Assembly: GCA_048270425.1 (NCBI GenBank)
Contig: JBLWSY010000007.1
Location: 62,001-126,000, forward strand
Origin: Oceanospirillum sp048270425
GTDB lineage: Bacteria > Pseudomonadota > Gammaproteobacteria > Pseudomonadales > Halomonadaceae
DNA length: 64,000 nucleotides
Direction: 5' to 3'
A program made the position numbers and the translations under genes. Below are positions 33,919 to 43,406 of this stretch, in pieces (the stretch's first letter is position 1; the number at the start of each line of letters is the position of its first letter). A model generated the notes under the pieces. That model was not told the origin of the DNA. It searched no databases and worked only from the letters and a program-made list of their open reading frames with translations.

Positions 33919-34892
33919 TAACTCACCGGAACCTGTTGCAGCAGATGGGTGATAATTTGATCAGCGCTGAAACCTGCGGCTTCTGCTTCATAACGCAGCA
34001 GTAAGCGGTGACGGAACACATCCGGCACCATTGTCTGAACATCTTCCGGGGTGACAAAGTCACGCCCTTCCAGCCAGGCATGAGCGCGGGCGCAACGATC
34101 CAGCGCCAGAGTGGCGCGGGGGCTGACACCATATTCGATCCATTGCGCCAGATCTTTGTTGTAGCGATCCGGGCGACGGGTGGCATCCACAAGGTGCACG
34201 ATATATTGCTCAATGCTTTCTGCCATGTAGATTTCCAGCACCTCTTTGCGGCCCTGAATAATCTGCTGTTGGCTGACGGTGGGCACGTCATTGGCGTTGT
34301 GATCACTCTTGAGGCGATTTTTCTCTTCATTACGGATCAGGCGCAGAATCTCAAGCTCGGCTTCGGCACTTGGGTAGTTCAGATTGGTGTGCAGCAGAAA
34401 ACGATCCAGCTGGGCTTCCGGTAGTGGATAGGTACCTTCCTGCTCAATCGGGTTTTGGGTCGCCATGACCAGAAAGGTTTCCGGCAACGGATAGCTGGTA
34501 TTGCCCACTGTCACCTGGCGTTCTGCCATCGCTTCCAGCAGGGCAGCCTGAACCTTAGCGGGGGCGCGGTTGATCTCATCCGCCAGTACGAAATGATTAA
34601 AAACCGGGCCTTGTTGAAAGCTGAAGCTGTTATGTTCCGGGCGGTAAATATCGGTGCCTGTGATGTCTGCAGGCAAAAGGTCCGGCGTGAACTGAATGCG
34701 TTGGAAGTCACCTTCCAGACAATCGGACAATGACTTGATCGCTTTGGTTTTTGCTAATCCCGGTGGTCCTTCGACCAGAAGGTGGCCATCGGCCAGTAAA
34801 GCGATTAAGAGGCGGCTGAGCAGGGTTTCCTGCCCGATGATCTGGCTTTTTAAGTGGTCATTCAGTGACTGAAACGCGTCGCGAACACTCAT
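33918..34892 (-). CDS. MoxR-family AAA+ ATPase
   Basis: A 324-residue ATPase, first gene of the locus. Walker A is EGPPGLAKTKAIKSL; Walker B is VLADEINRAPAKVQAALLEAM, seen here as LADEINRAPAK; sensor 1 is MATQNPIEQEGTYPLPEAQ. It ends with the AAA lid region TPEDVQTMVPDVFRHRL. MoxR proteins act as chaperone-like ATPases with VWA partners, here DUF58 and BatA/B. The ATG at 34892 has AAGG six bases upstream; the frame stays open upstream to 35138, but that extension does not look like the family. Confidence 0.95.
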   Translation of the reverse strand: MSVRDAFQSLNDHLKSQIIGQETLLSRLLIALLADGHLLVEGPPGLAKTKAIKSLSDCLEGDFQRIQFTPDLLPADITGTDIYRPEHNSFSFQQGPVFNHFVLADEINRAPAKVQAALLEAMAERQVTVGNTSYPLPETFLVMATQNPIEQEGTYPLPEAQLDRFLLHTNLNYPSAEAELEILRLIRNEEKNRLKSDHNANDVPTVSQQQIIQGRKEVLEIYMAESIEQYIVHLVDATRRPDRYNKDLAQWIEYGVSPRATLALDRCARAHAWLEGRDFVTPEDVQTMVPDVFRHRLLLRYEAEAAGFSADQIITHLLQQVPVS

Positions 34893-35322
34893 GGTCATCC
34901 TTACATTGTCTGGAAGCTTGACGGGGCAAACAGGGTTCAGGCGGTATTGTCCTTCTGATATGCCAGTCAGACAGTCCGCGAGTATAGCGAGATTCGTTTC
35001 TGGCTGGCTAGGGTTCTGATCAATGAATTGAGATGGGGTTCCTTTAAAAAGTAATCCGCTGATTTTTAAACTAAACTTTGTTGGCGAAGAAGCCATGACC
35101 GCTGAGGTAGGTCGTTTGGGAGTCGTTTTACCCTGCAAAAGCGCTCTATTATGTTGTTCGCTTCTTCCCCTATGCTTTTTTGTAATACTTGGTCAGTACA
35201 GTGGTTGATTTGTACTATGTTTTCATCAAAGCTATCCCTAATAAGACAGGCTGATATGCCTGTTTTTTATGGATTTAAGTCACATAAAGTCATCCCGGTA
35301 TCATCTCTGAGGTTATTTGACG
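34893..35322. other. 430-base divergent promoter region (moxR / gdh)
   Basis: No convincing gene. It should hold promoters for the Bat operon leftward and gdh rightward. A candidate rightward promoter is TTGGTC (35189-35194), 18 bases, TACTAT (35213-35218). No clear leftward promoter is seen. Confidence 0.5.
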
Positions 35323-38300
35323 ATGTATCAAGCCAGTGAAGGTCATAAACAGTTCCTCGGTCTTCTGGAAGACCAGCTTGCACAAAAGTTTTCTGAAAAG
35401 CAGGCAAAAGATATCTCTACTTTTGCCTGCCTGTATTACGCCTCTGCTTCTTTGGAAGAGCTGGCTGAACGTCGTTCAGACGATCTGTATGGAGCGACCG
35501 TTTCTGCGTGGAACTTCGTACAGAAACACGACAATAAAGAGCCTAAGATCCGTGTTTACAATCCGGATTTTGAGCAGCATGGCTGGCAGTCAACCCACAC
35601 GGTTATTGAGGTGCTGCAGCGTGACATGGCTTTCCTGGTTGATTCTGTTCGTATTGAACTGAACCGTCGTGGCTTAACGGTTCACTCGATTCATAACGCA
35701 GTACTGAATTTCCTGCGTGATGACAAGGGACAGATGCTGGAACTGAAAGGCCGCAGTGAAGGCTTTGGCGAAGGTAAGGGCAGTGCAGAGTCGCTTATCT
35801 ATATTGAGGTGGACCGTCATACCGATCAGGCAGAACTGGATGAACTGAGTGCCAGTCTGAATGAGGTGCTGGCTGAAGTTTCTACTGCGGTTGAAGACTT
35901 TGACCACATGGAGCAGAAGTGCTTTGAGCTGGTTGATGCTCTGGCTGCTAGTCGTCCGGCTCATCTGGCTGAAGAGGATGTCAACGAAGCGGTTGATTTC
36001 CTGAAGTGGCTGAACGATGAACACTTCACCTTCCTGGGTTATGACGAATACGAAGTTGCTGACGAAGATGGCAAGAAGGTTCTGAAGCTGGTTCCGGGTT
36101 CTGAACTGGGTGTATTGAAGCTGGATGACCCTCGCTACAACCCTCAGGACCGTAATGAGCTGGCGCTGGATGGCCGTCAGTTTGTATTGATTCCTGAACT
36201 GCTGACCTTTGCCAAAGCGCCTGAGCACGCTCGTGTTCACCGTCCGGCGTATCCGGATTACATCCGTATTAAGCGTTTTGATGACAAAGGTAACATGATC
36301 GGCGAAAGCCGTTTCCTGGGTCTATACACTGCTGCGGTTTATAATGAAACCCCGCGCAATGTTCCGATTCTGCGTAAGAAAATTCAGGCGGTTCTGAATG
36401 CTTCCGGTCTGGATCCGAAAGGCCATAACGGTAAGCAGTTGATTCAGATTCTGGAAGTGTATCCGCGCGATGACCTGTTCCAGATCGGTCTGCATGAGCT
36501 GACTGAAACCGCTGTTGCGATCATGAATATCCGCGAGCGCCGTAAAGTACGCCTGTTTATCCGTGAAGACCGCTTCGGTAAGCTGTTCTCCTGTCTGGTT
36601 TACGTACCTCGTGACATCTTCAGCACCGAACTGCGTCACAAGCTGCGTGACCTGTTGTGTGAAGAGCTGGATGCCCACGGTAACGAATTCCACACTTACT
36701 TCTCCGAGTCTGTGCTGGCGCGCTCTCAACTGATTCTGCGTTTCAATGGTGATACTCCGCCTAAGTACGATATCCGCGCGATTGAGAAGAAAGTCATTCA
36801 GGTGGTTCGTTCCTGGAGCGATGATCTGTCTGATGCTCTGGTTGAAGGCTATGGCGAAGAGAGAGCCAACCAGTATCTGCGTCTGTATCGTGATGCTTTC
36901 CCGGCGAGCTATCGTGAGAATTACAGCCCACGTACGGCTGTATTTGATATCGGTTACATCGATGAGCTGAGCGAGCATCATTCGGTCACCATGTCCTTCT
37001 ATCGTCAGCTGGAAGCGGAAAATAACCATCTGCAGTTCAAGCTGTTCCACAAGAACGAACAGCTGCCACTGTCTGATGTGATTCCGGTTCTGGAAAATCT
37101 GGGCATGCGCGTTGTGGGTGAGCACCCCTACGAGATTACCCGTAGCGATGGCGAAGTGATCTGGGTCCACGATTTTGCTCTGGAGCCATCATCCGGTCAG
37201 TTGGACGCTCCTCTGGTTGAGGTTCGTGATGTTTTCCAGGAAGCGTTCGAACAGATCTGGAACGGCTCTGCTGAGAACGACAGCTTTAACCGTCTGGTAC
37301 TGACATCTCGTCTTAACTGGCGTCAGGTAACGGTTCTGCGGGCTTATGCGAAGTACATGAAACAGATCCGTTTCAGCTTCGATCAGGGCTATATTGCCAC
37401 GACTCTGGGCAATCATGCCGGCATTACCAGTATGCTGCTTGAACTGTTCACACTGCGCTTCGATCCGACGACAAACTTCACCGATGCCGCGCAGGAAGCG
37501 CTGGTTAACCGTATCAAAGAAGCTCTGGATCAGGTTCAGTCTCTGACTGAAGATATGATTCTGCGTCGTTACCTGCAGCTGATGCTGGCAACGTTGCGTA
37601 CTAACTTCTACCAGCTGGACAACGAAGGCGGTATTAAGTCTTACGTCTCCTTCAAGCTGGATACCAAACAGATTCCGGATGTGCCGCTGCCGCGTCCTAT
37701 GTTCGAGATCTTCGTTTACTCTCCGCGTGTGGAAGGTGTCCACCTGCGTGGTGGTAAAGTGGCCCGTGGTGGTCTGCGTTGGTCGGATCGTCACGAAGAC
37801 TTCCGTACCGAAGTTCTGGGTCTGGTTAAAGCTCAGCAGGTTAAGAACTCTGTGATCGTGCCTGTGGGTGCGAAAGGTGGTTTTGTCAGCAAGTGCCCTC
37901 CGGCCAGTGGTGACCGTGACGATATCCTGCAGGAAGGTATCGCTTGCTATAAAACCTTTATCAACGCCCTGTTGGATGTGACCGATAACCTGGTTGAAGG
38001 TGAAGTGGTTCCACCTAAACAAGTTGTGCGTCACGATGAAGATGATCCGTACCTGGTTGTTGCGGCGGATAAAGGTACTGCGACCTTCTCCGATATCGCT
38101 AACAGCATCTCTCTGGAGCACGGCTTCTGGTTGAAAGACGCGTTCGCATCCGGTGGTGCTAACGGTTACGACCATAAGAAAATGGGTATTACTGCCCGTG
38201 GTGCCTGGGTTTCCGTGCAGCGTCACTTCCGTGAATTCGGCCATGACGTGCAGAACGAAGATTTCACCGTTGTGGGTATCGGTGATATGAGCGGTGACGT

Positions 38301-40173
38301 ATTCGGTAACGGTATGCTGCTGTCTGAGCACATTCAGCTGGTTTGTGCCTTTAACCATCTGCATATCTTCGTAGACCCGAATCCGGATGCCCTGAGCAGC
38401 TTCCGTGAGCGTCAGCGACTGTTTGATCTGCCACGCTCCAGCTGGGCAGACTACAACGCGAAACTGATCTCTGAAGGCGGTGGCATCTTCTCCCGTTCGG
38501 CCAAATCCATTGTGATCACGCCTCAGATGAAAGCGCGTTTCGATATTCAGGAAGATCACCTGTCGCCAAATGATCTGATCTCAGCGGTTCTGAAAGCACC
38601 GGTTGATCTGGTCTGGAACGGTGGTATCGGTACCTACGTTAAAGCGACCAGCGAAACCCATGCAGATGCGGGTGATAAGGCGAACGATGGCCTGCGTATT
38701 AACGGTAACCAGATGCGTGCCCGTGTACTGGGTGAGGGCGGTAACCTGGGTGTGACTCAGCGTGCTCGTATCGAATACGGTCTGCATGGTGGTGCATCCA
38801 ACACGGACTTTATCGATAACGCGGGTGGTGTGGACTGTTCTGACCACGAGGTAAATATCAAGATTCTGCTGGCCGAACTGGTTGAGCAGGGCGATATGAC
38901 CGAAAAGCAGCGTAACCAGCTGCTGGAAGCGATGACCGAAGAAGTTGGTGAGTTGGTTCTGAAGAACAACTACAGCCAGTCTCAGGCGCTTAGCCTGGCT
39001 AAGATTATGGCGAAAGAAGGTATCGGCCAGTTCCGTCGCTTTATCAACGCACTGGAAAGTGAAGGCAAGCTGAACCGTGAGCTGGAATTTATCCCAGGTG
39101 ATGATGAGCTGTTGGAGCGTTTCAATCAGGGTGAAGGTCTGACCCGGGCTGAACTGTCGGTTCTGATCTCTTACGCGAAATCTGATCTGAAACAGGCGCT
39201 GCTGGCGACTGAAGTACCGGATGACAGCTTTATCGAGCGTGAAGTAGAGCGCGCCTTCCCGGGTGTTCTGGTTGAGAAGTACAAGCCTGCGATGTACAAC
39301 CACCGCCTGAAGCGTGAGATTGTATCCACTCAGCTGGCTAACGATCTGGTAGATCACGGTGGTATCGCCTTTATTCACCGTCTGATCGACTCTTCCGGTG
39401 CGGAAGCGGCTGAGATTGCGCGTGCTTACGTGGTAACCCGTGAGGTGTTTGGTATTCACAACCTGTGGAGCCAGATTGAGCAGCTGGATAACCGCGTCGA
39501 CAGCTCAGTTCAGTACGACATGATGCTGGAACTGATGCGTCTGATCCGCCGTGCGACCCGTTGGTTCCTGCGTCCGCATCTGGCGAACCTGCCGGTTCGT
39601 GATGTGATCGAACTGTACGAGCCGAAAGTACGTATGCTGAGCGAAGGTATCGGTGAACGTCTGCGTGGTGCGCAGCTGGAAAGCTGGAACAAGCGTCGTG
39701 ATGATCTGATCGCTAAAGGTGTTCCTGAAGCACTGGCGGATCAGGTAGCGGCAACTTCCGGTCTGTACTCACTGCTGGGTATTGTTGAAGCAGAGCGCGC
39801 AACCGGTGAGAAACTGCAGCGTGTTGCTGAGGTTTACTTCGAACTGGGTCATCAGCTGGATCTGCAGTGGATCAGCCAGAAGATCACTCAGCTGCACGTT
39901 CACGACAGCTGGGAAGCTCTGGCTCGTGAAACCTTCCGTGACGATCTGGATTGGCAGAGCCGCGCTCTGGCGATCAGCGTGATCCAGATGGAAGATGGTG
40001 CACTTGAAGTTGAAGGTCGTGTGACTCAGTGGATGAAACGCCACCAGCATCAGGTTAACCGTTGGCAGGCGATTCTGCGTGAGATCGAAACCGGCAATAA
40101 AGTCGATTTCCCGATCTACTCGGTAGCGATGCGTGAACTGTTTGACTTGGCACAAATGCAAATGGAGGCATAA
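35323..40173 (+). CDS. gdhB: NAD-specific glutamate dehydrogenase, large GDH-180 type
   Basis: A 1616-residue enzyme, the size of the GDH-180 family. It converts glutamate to 2-oxoglutarate and ammonia with NAD, a catabolic role. The N-terminal third carries ACT-like regulatory regions. The catalytic part around residues 800-1300 has VARGGLRWSDRHEDFRTEV, VGAKGGFVSK, GIGDMSGDVFGNGML and ARVLGEGGNLGVTQ. Codon use is highly biased, suggesting strong expression and producing long antisense open frames. GAGG lies ten bases before the ATG at 35323; a TTG at 35317 is less likely. Confidence 0.97.
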   Translation: MYQASEGHKQFLGLLEDQLAQKFSEKQAKDISTFACLYYASASLEELAERRSDDLYGATVSAWNFVQKHDNKEPKIRVYNPDFEQHGWQSTHTVIEVLQRDMAFLVDSVRIELNRRGLTVHSIHNAVLNFLRDDKGQMLELKGRSEGFGEGKGSAESLIYIEVDRHTDQAELDELSASLNEVLAEVSTAVEDFDHMEQKCFELVDALAASRPAHLAEEDVNEAVDFLKWLNDEHFTFLGYDEYEVADEDGKKVLKLVPGSELGVLKLDDPRYNPQDRNELALDGRQFVLIPELLTFAKAPEHARVHRPAYPDYIRIKRFDDKGNMIGESRFLGLYTAAVYNETPRNVPILRKKIQAVLNASGLDPKGHNGKQLIQILEVYPRDDLFQIGLHELTETAVAIMNIRERRKVRLFIREDRFGKLFSCLVYVPRDIFSTELRHKLRDLLCEELDAHGNEFHTYFSESVLARSQLILRFNGDTPPKYDIRAIEKKVIQVVRSWSDDLSDALVEGYGEERANQYLRLYRDAFPASYRENYSPRTAVFDIGYIDELSEHHSVTMSFYRQLEAENNHLQFKLFHKNEQLPLSDVIPVLENLGMRVVGEHPYEITRSDGEVIWVHDFALEPSSGQLDAPLVEVRDVFQEAFEQIWNGSAENDSFNRLVLTSRLNWRQVTVLRAYAKYMKQIRFSFDQGYIATTLGNHAGITSMLLELFTLRFDPTTNFTDAAQEALVNRIKEALDQVQSLTEDMILRRYLQLMLATLRTNFYQLDNEGGIKSYVSFKLDTKQIPDVPLPRPMFEIFVYSPRVEGVHLRGGKVARGGLRWSDRHEDFRTEVLGLVKAQQVKNSVIVPVGAKGGFVSKCPPASGDRDDILQEGIACYKTFINALLDVTDNLVEGEVVPPKQVVRHDEDDPYLVVAADKGTATFSDIANSISLEHGFWLKDAFASGGANGYDHKKMGITARGAWVSVQRHFREFGHDVQNEDFTVVGIGDMSGDVFGNGMLLSEHIQLVCAFNHLHIFVDPNPDALSSFRERQRLFDLPRSSWADYNAKLISEGGGIFSRSAKSIVITPQMKARFDIQEDHLSPNDLISAVLKAPVDLVWNGGIGTYVKATSETHADAGDKANDGLRINGNQMRARVLGEGGNLGVTQRARIEYGLHGGASNTDFIDNAGGVDCSDHEVNIKILLAELVEQGDMTEKQRNQLLEAMTEEVGELVLKNNYSQSQALSLAKIMAKEGIGQFRRFINALESEGKLNRELEFIPGDDELLERFNQGEGLTRAELSVLISYAKSDLKQALLATEVPDDSFIEREVERAFPGVLVEKYKPAMYNHRLKREIVSTQLANDLVDHGGIAFIHRLIDSSGAEAAEIARAYVVTREVFGIHNLWSQIEQLDNRVDSSVQYDMMLELMRLIRRATRWFLRPHLANLPVRDVIELYEPKVRMLSEGIGERLRGAQLESWNKRRDDLIAKGVPEALADQVAATSGLYSLLGIVEAERATGEKLQRVAEVYFELGHQLDLQWISQKITQLHVHDSWEALARETFRDDLDWQSRALAISVIQMEDGALEVEGRVTQWMKRHQHQVNRWQAILREIETGNKVDFPIYSVAMRELFDLAQMQMEA

Positions 40174-40182
40174 TATGCCTCT

Positions 40183-40404
40183 ATGCAAGAAGTCATCATT
40201 TCACTCAGCTTAAGTGCTGAAAAATATCTGGAGTATTACCGCGGTTACGCTTCTGGCGTAATCGCCTACGATACCCTTGGCAGGCGGGTGCAGTTACCCG
40301 CCTCCGTGTTGCGCCAGTTTGTTACCCATCAGGGGATACATGGCGTATTCAGGGTGAAGTTCGGAGCCGGTAATAAATTCCAGAGCATAGAAAGGGTAGC
40401 CTGA
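40183..40404 (+). CDS. DUF2835 small protein
   Basis: A 73-residue protein with the DUF2835 pattern ISLSLSAEKYLEYYRGYASG, RVQLPASVLRQFVTHQGIHG and FRVKFGAGNKFQSIERV. Function unknown. It lies nine bases after gdh and is probably co-transcribed. The gene is short but conserved in marine gammaproteobacteria, in my recollection. Confidence 0.9.
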   Translation: MQEVIISLSLSAEKYLEYYRGYASGVIAYDTLGRRVQLPASVLRQFVTHQGIHGVFRVKFGAGNKFQSIERVA

Positions 40405-40476
40405 AAGGGCTGCCCTTTTTGCGTTTATGAGTATAATTTTGTTAGTTATTTGGCTTTTGAATACAAGGAGCAGTGG

Positions 40477-41436
40477 GTGGCTAAAGCGGTTAATTTGACG
40501 GATGAGCAGAGAAAAAAGTTGGCCAGATGGGAGCCAATGCTGAAGTCTTGTTTGAAGTCGGGAGATTTAGAAAAGGCAAAGCAAATTACACAGAATATCC
40601 AGCAGCTATTACGACCAACAGGGCATGAGACAAGGATATTACAGGCTAAGAACTGGCTTTTTGAAACGGCTATGGAGGCGGGCAGATTAACATATGCGAA
40701 GTCTGGTTTTGAAGGTGTTATTCAAAAGAGTAGCCCAGCTACAAGGCTTAACTTAGAAGCTACATCTTTATTGGCCATCTGTTACCTAAGGGAAGGAAAT
40801 ATTGGTAAATCCCACGAGTTAATAAGTAAGGCTGTCCGCAAAATAAGTAATATCAAGTCTAGGGATCGTAGAGAGCAGTTTCATAAACGGCTTATTGAGC
40901 GACTGGAAGATGAAAGCATAATTGCTGGCTTGATTAAAAAAGATGGTGAGCAATTAAACCGAGATGAAGTTGATGCCTATGCAGTAAAATTGGTTATGAC
41001 AAATTCCGAAGATCAAATTTTCTATGAAATGGGTAGGGCTGTCCCTCAAGCTGCTTTGGATTTGCTGACGAACACAAGAGAGGCATATAAGCTGCAATTG
41101 CCTGCGCCTGACAAAAAAATGCTTCCGCCCCCAGTTTCAACGGACAATAAAAAGGCTTTGGGAAAAAGAGCAAGTTCGGCATTGAAAAGAGTTGCTTGGA
41201 GAGCAATATGTAGCCCTGAAAGTGAGATTTATAAGGCATGGAGTCAAGGTTTATCTGTCGTATATGACAAAAAGTATATTGCAGGTGCCATTGTTGCGGC
41301 CTTTAATTCATTTAATATCTCAACGGTAATGATTGCAGCCAGTGCTGCTGCTTTAGCAATAAAGTTCGGTGCAGAGGTTTTTTGTGAAACCTTTGAGCCA
41401 AATTCAATGATGATTGATAAAAGCGACAAGGGATGA
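40477..41436 (+). CDS. Unknown low-GC protein with helical repeats and a C-terminal hydrophobic region
   Basis: A 319-residue protein I do not recognise. The N-terminal half is helical and TPR-like (AKQITQNIQQLLRP, SLLAICYLREGNIGKSHELI). The C-terminus has a long hydrophobic stretch (about residues 265-300, AGAIVAAFNSFNI then TVMIAASAAALAIKFGAEV) that could span or insert into a membrane. I chose the GTG at 40477, which has AAGGAG six bases upstream; the TTG at 40450 has none. Base composition is distinctly AT-rich between the GC-balanced DUF2835 and pyrD genes, suggesting a recently acquired gene. Its role is unknown. Confidence 0.72.
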   Translation: MAKAVNLTDEQRKKLARWEPMLKSCLKSGDLEKAKQITQNIQQLLRPTGHETRILQAKNWLFETAMEAGRLTYAKSGFEGVIQKSSPATRLNLEATSLLAICYLREGNIGKSHELISKAVRKISNIKSRDRREQFHKRLIERLEDESIIAGLIKKDGEQLNRDEVDAYAVKLVMTNSEDQIFYEMGRAVPQAALDLLTNTREAYKLQLPAPDKKMLPPPVSTDNKKALGKRASSALKRVAWRAICSPESEIYKAWSQGLSVVYDKKYIAGAIVAAFNSFNISTVMIAASAAALAIKFGAEVFCETFEPNSMMIDKSDKG

Positions 41437-41533
41437 TGTTGCGAGTATTCAAATATCCCCCTTGAAATATGGTTGCAGGTATCAATCATGCCTAATCCCC
41501 TTTGCCGTTAATGCTTTTAGTGTGCTGTCAGCG

Positions 41534-41539
41534 TATAAT
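41534..41539 (+). promoter_or_regulatory. -10 element upstream of pyrD
   Basis: A perfect TATAAT lies 48 bases before the pyrD start, followed by a CGGCCG discriminator. No good -35 is present, so activity may depend on another factor. Confidence 0.45.
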
Positions 41540-41587
41540 TCGGCCGTTTTTCATCCGCTTTGATGCATCGCTTTCGGGAGTCCTGTC

Positions 41588-42619
41588 ATGTACGGTTTAG
41601 CGCGCAATATTCTGTTCCGTTTTTCTGGTGAAACGGCCCATGAACTGGCTTTGGATGGCCTGAATGCCGCCAATCGTCTGGGCGTATTGTCCCCTTTTGT
41701 GGCTAAGCCGGTTCAGGCTCCGGTTGAAGTGATGGGTATTACTTTTCCTAATGCGGTCGGCATGGCTGCAGGTCTGGATAAAAATGCGGATTATCTGGAT
41801 GCACTGGGTGCGCTGGGTTTTGGTTTTGTCGAAGTGGGCACGGTTACCCCTAAACCTCAGCCCGGTAACGACAAGCCACGTCTGTTCCGTATCCCGGAAA
41901 AAGACGCCATCATCAACCGTATGGGCTTCAACAACAAAGGTGTCCACCATCTTGTTGAGCAGGTTAAACAGCGTAAGTTTCAGGGTATTGTGGGTATCAA
42001 TATCGGCAAGAACCTGACTACTTCTGTGGAAGATGCTGAAAAAGATTACCTGTACTGCCTGAAGGAAGTTTACCCGCATGCAGACTATGTGACGGTAAAC
42101 ATCTCTTCTCCTAACACGCCGGGGCTGCGTACCCTGCAGTTTGGTGAAACTCTGGAAGCCCTGCTACGCGCTCTGAAAGAAGAGCAGACCCGTCTGGCTG
42201 AGCAGCACCAGCGTTATGTGCCGATTGCGGTGAAGATTGCACCGGATATGACTGATGAAGAGATCCGTCTGGTAGCGGACAACATCCGCAATCAGAAAAT
42301 GGATGCGGTTATTGCCACCAATACTACGCTGGATCGTGATGCGGTTCTGGGGCTGGATAACGCTGATGAAGCGGGTGGCCTGAGCGGTAAGCCGGTGCGT
42401 GATAAGTCCACACATGTGATTAAAGTACTGGCTGAGACTCTGAAAGGTGAGCTGCCGATTATCGGTGTGGGCGGTATTGATAGTGCTGAAGCCGCCTGCG
42501 AGAAAATCGAAGCGGGTGCGAGTCTGGTTCAGGTTTATACCGGCTTTATCTATCAGGGACCTAAGCTTGTGAAAGAAGTGGCTGAAGCGGTTGCTGCGTT
42601 GCAGGCGTCCCGTAAGTAA
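41588..42619 (+). CDS. pyrD: Quinone-dependent dihydroorotate dehydrogenase
   Basis: A 343-residue class 2 enzyme of pyrimidine synthesis, attached to the inner membrane by its N-terminal helices (MYGLARNILFRFSGETAHE). FMN-site motifs include AAGLDKNADYLDALGALGFG and VNISSPNTPGLRTLQ (the Ser of NISSPN is the catalytic base of class 2), then ATNTTLDRD and GVGGIDS. Length and motif order are standard. A terminator follows. Confidence 0.97.
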   Translation: MYGLARNILFRFSGETAHELALDGLNAANRLGVLSPFVAKPVQAPVEVMGITFPNAVGMAAGLDKNADYLDALGALGFGFVEVGTVTPKPQPGNDKPRLFRIPEKDAIINRMGFNNKGVHHLVEQVKQRKFQGIVGINIGKNLTTSVEDAEKDYLYCLKEVYPHADYVTVNISSPNTPGLRTLQFGETLEALLRALKEEQTRLAEQHQRYVPIAVKIAPDMTDEEIRLVADNIRNQKMDAVIATNTTLDRDAVLGLDNADEAGGLSGKPVRDKSTHVIKVLAETLKGELPIIGVGGIDSAEAACEKIEAGASLVQVYTGFIYQGPKLVKEVAEAVAALQASRK

Positions 42620-42649
42620 GATTGTCAGGCTTTACTGGCAGATATTAAA

Positions 42650-42671
42650 AAGGCTCGCATTTGCGAGCCTT
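42650..42671 (+). terminator. Probable pyrD terminator
   Basis: AAGGCTCGC, loop ATTT, GCGAGCCTT. The downstream tract (AGAATTTTG) is only moderately T-rich. Confidence 0.7.
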
Positions 42672-42729
42672 AGAATTTTGAGTGGTGTGATCCTGATGAG
42701 CCCGTCGACTTATCAGCGATCAGAAACAG

Positions 42730-42939
42730 TTAAGACAGTACGGTCGGGTTCTTGTGGATCCCGGAGACACCTGTCATACCCGCCCAGGAATCAGCGCGGC
42801 CTTCTCGCCATCCGCTCATCCAATATTGCCGGGTATCTATGTTGTTATTTGGGCAAAGATCACGGGATTTTCCGGATACGCCCGCTTGGTAACCACGTAA
42901 AAAAGCTCGTTGGGCAGGGTCTCTTTTTTGTCTTTTCAT
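42730..42939 (-). CDS. rmf: Ribosome modulation factor
   Basis: A 69-residue basic protein that dimerises 70S ribosomes into inactive 100S particles in stationary phase. Family motifs are MKRQKRDPAQRAFLRGYQAG, CPNNNIDTRQYWMSGWREGR. The ATG at 42939 gives the family length and has GAGGCG upstream; the frame extends to 43065 but without family similarity. It is divergent from rlmL, which modifies 23S rRNA. Confidence 0.95.
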   Translation of the reverse strand: MKRQKRDPAQRAFLRGYQAGVSGKSRDLCPNNNIDTRQYWMSGWREGRADSWAGMTGVSGIHKNPTVLS

Positions 42940-43406
42940 AGTGAGTAACGCCTCGTAGCTATCTGTGGCATTTGCCGGGACACCGATGCTCTCTTTCGAG
43001 TTTTCGGCGGGCCGCAGTGATACGACCTTTGGCAAACGCTCCCTAAATGTAAAGTCCTGTGGCATGTGAGTGCCGTTTTTTCAGGTCTTGCTTCAGATTC
43101 CTTTGGAACCAGAAAAGACATCAGGTTTCTTTAACCTCCGGTCTGATGTTGTGGTACAGATTCTTGGAAAATGTTTCTGAAGAGTCCGTACTGTCAAAGA
43201 CCTGTTTAGGGGTTTAGAGTTCACTTCTTTTTTTACGACATATTAGTCTTTAGACGTTTGCGCAAGATGTGCGACAACAGTTAAGTTGTAGTTGAATTGA
43301 CATACTTTGTCGAACACCTTTTTTTCATAATCCTGCCGTCGCTTAGTCGGTGAAGGAATAACGAAACAAGCTAATGCGGTTAGTTTGTTGAATTGGCTGG
43401 GAAATA
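42940..43406. other. 467-base divergent region between rmf and rlmL
   Basis: No convincing gene. An imperfect hairpin (ACATCAG near 43118, CTGATGT near 43143) sits in the middle. It probably contains a long rmf leader, common for growth-phase genes. I could not identify a clear promoter for either gene. Confidence 0.5.

Noticed and set aside
36322..37170. 282-codon minus-strand open frame inside the same gene
   Set aside because: Same reason; no ribosome binding site or family match.
37189..38559. 456-codon open frame on the minus strand inside the glutamate dehydrogenase gene
   Set aside because: Antisense to a strongly conserved catalytic region with biased codon use, which produces long open antisense frames. 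The translated sequence looks like no protein family.
42940..43065. N-terminal extension of RMF
   Set aside because: The ATG at 42939 gives the exact family length and start, with a ribosome binding site. The extension shows no similarity.
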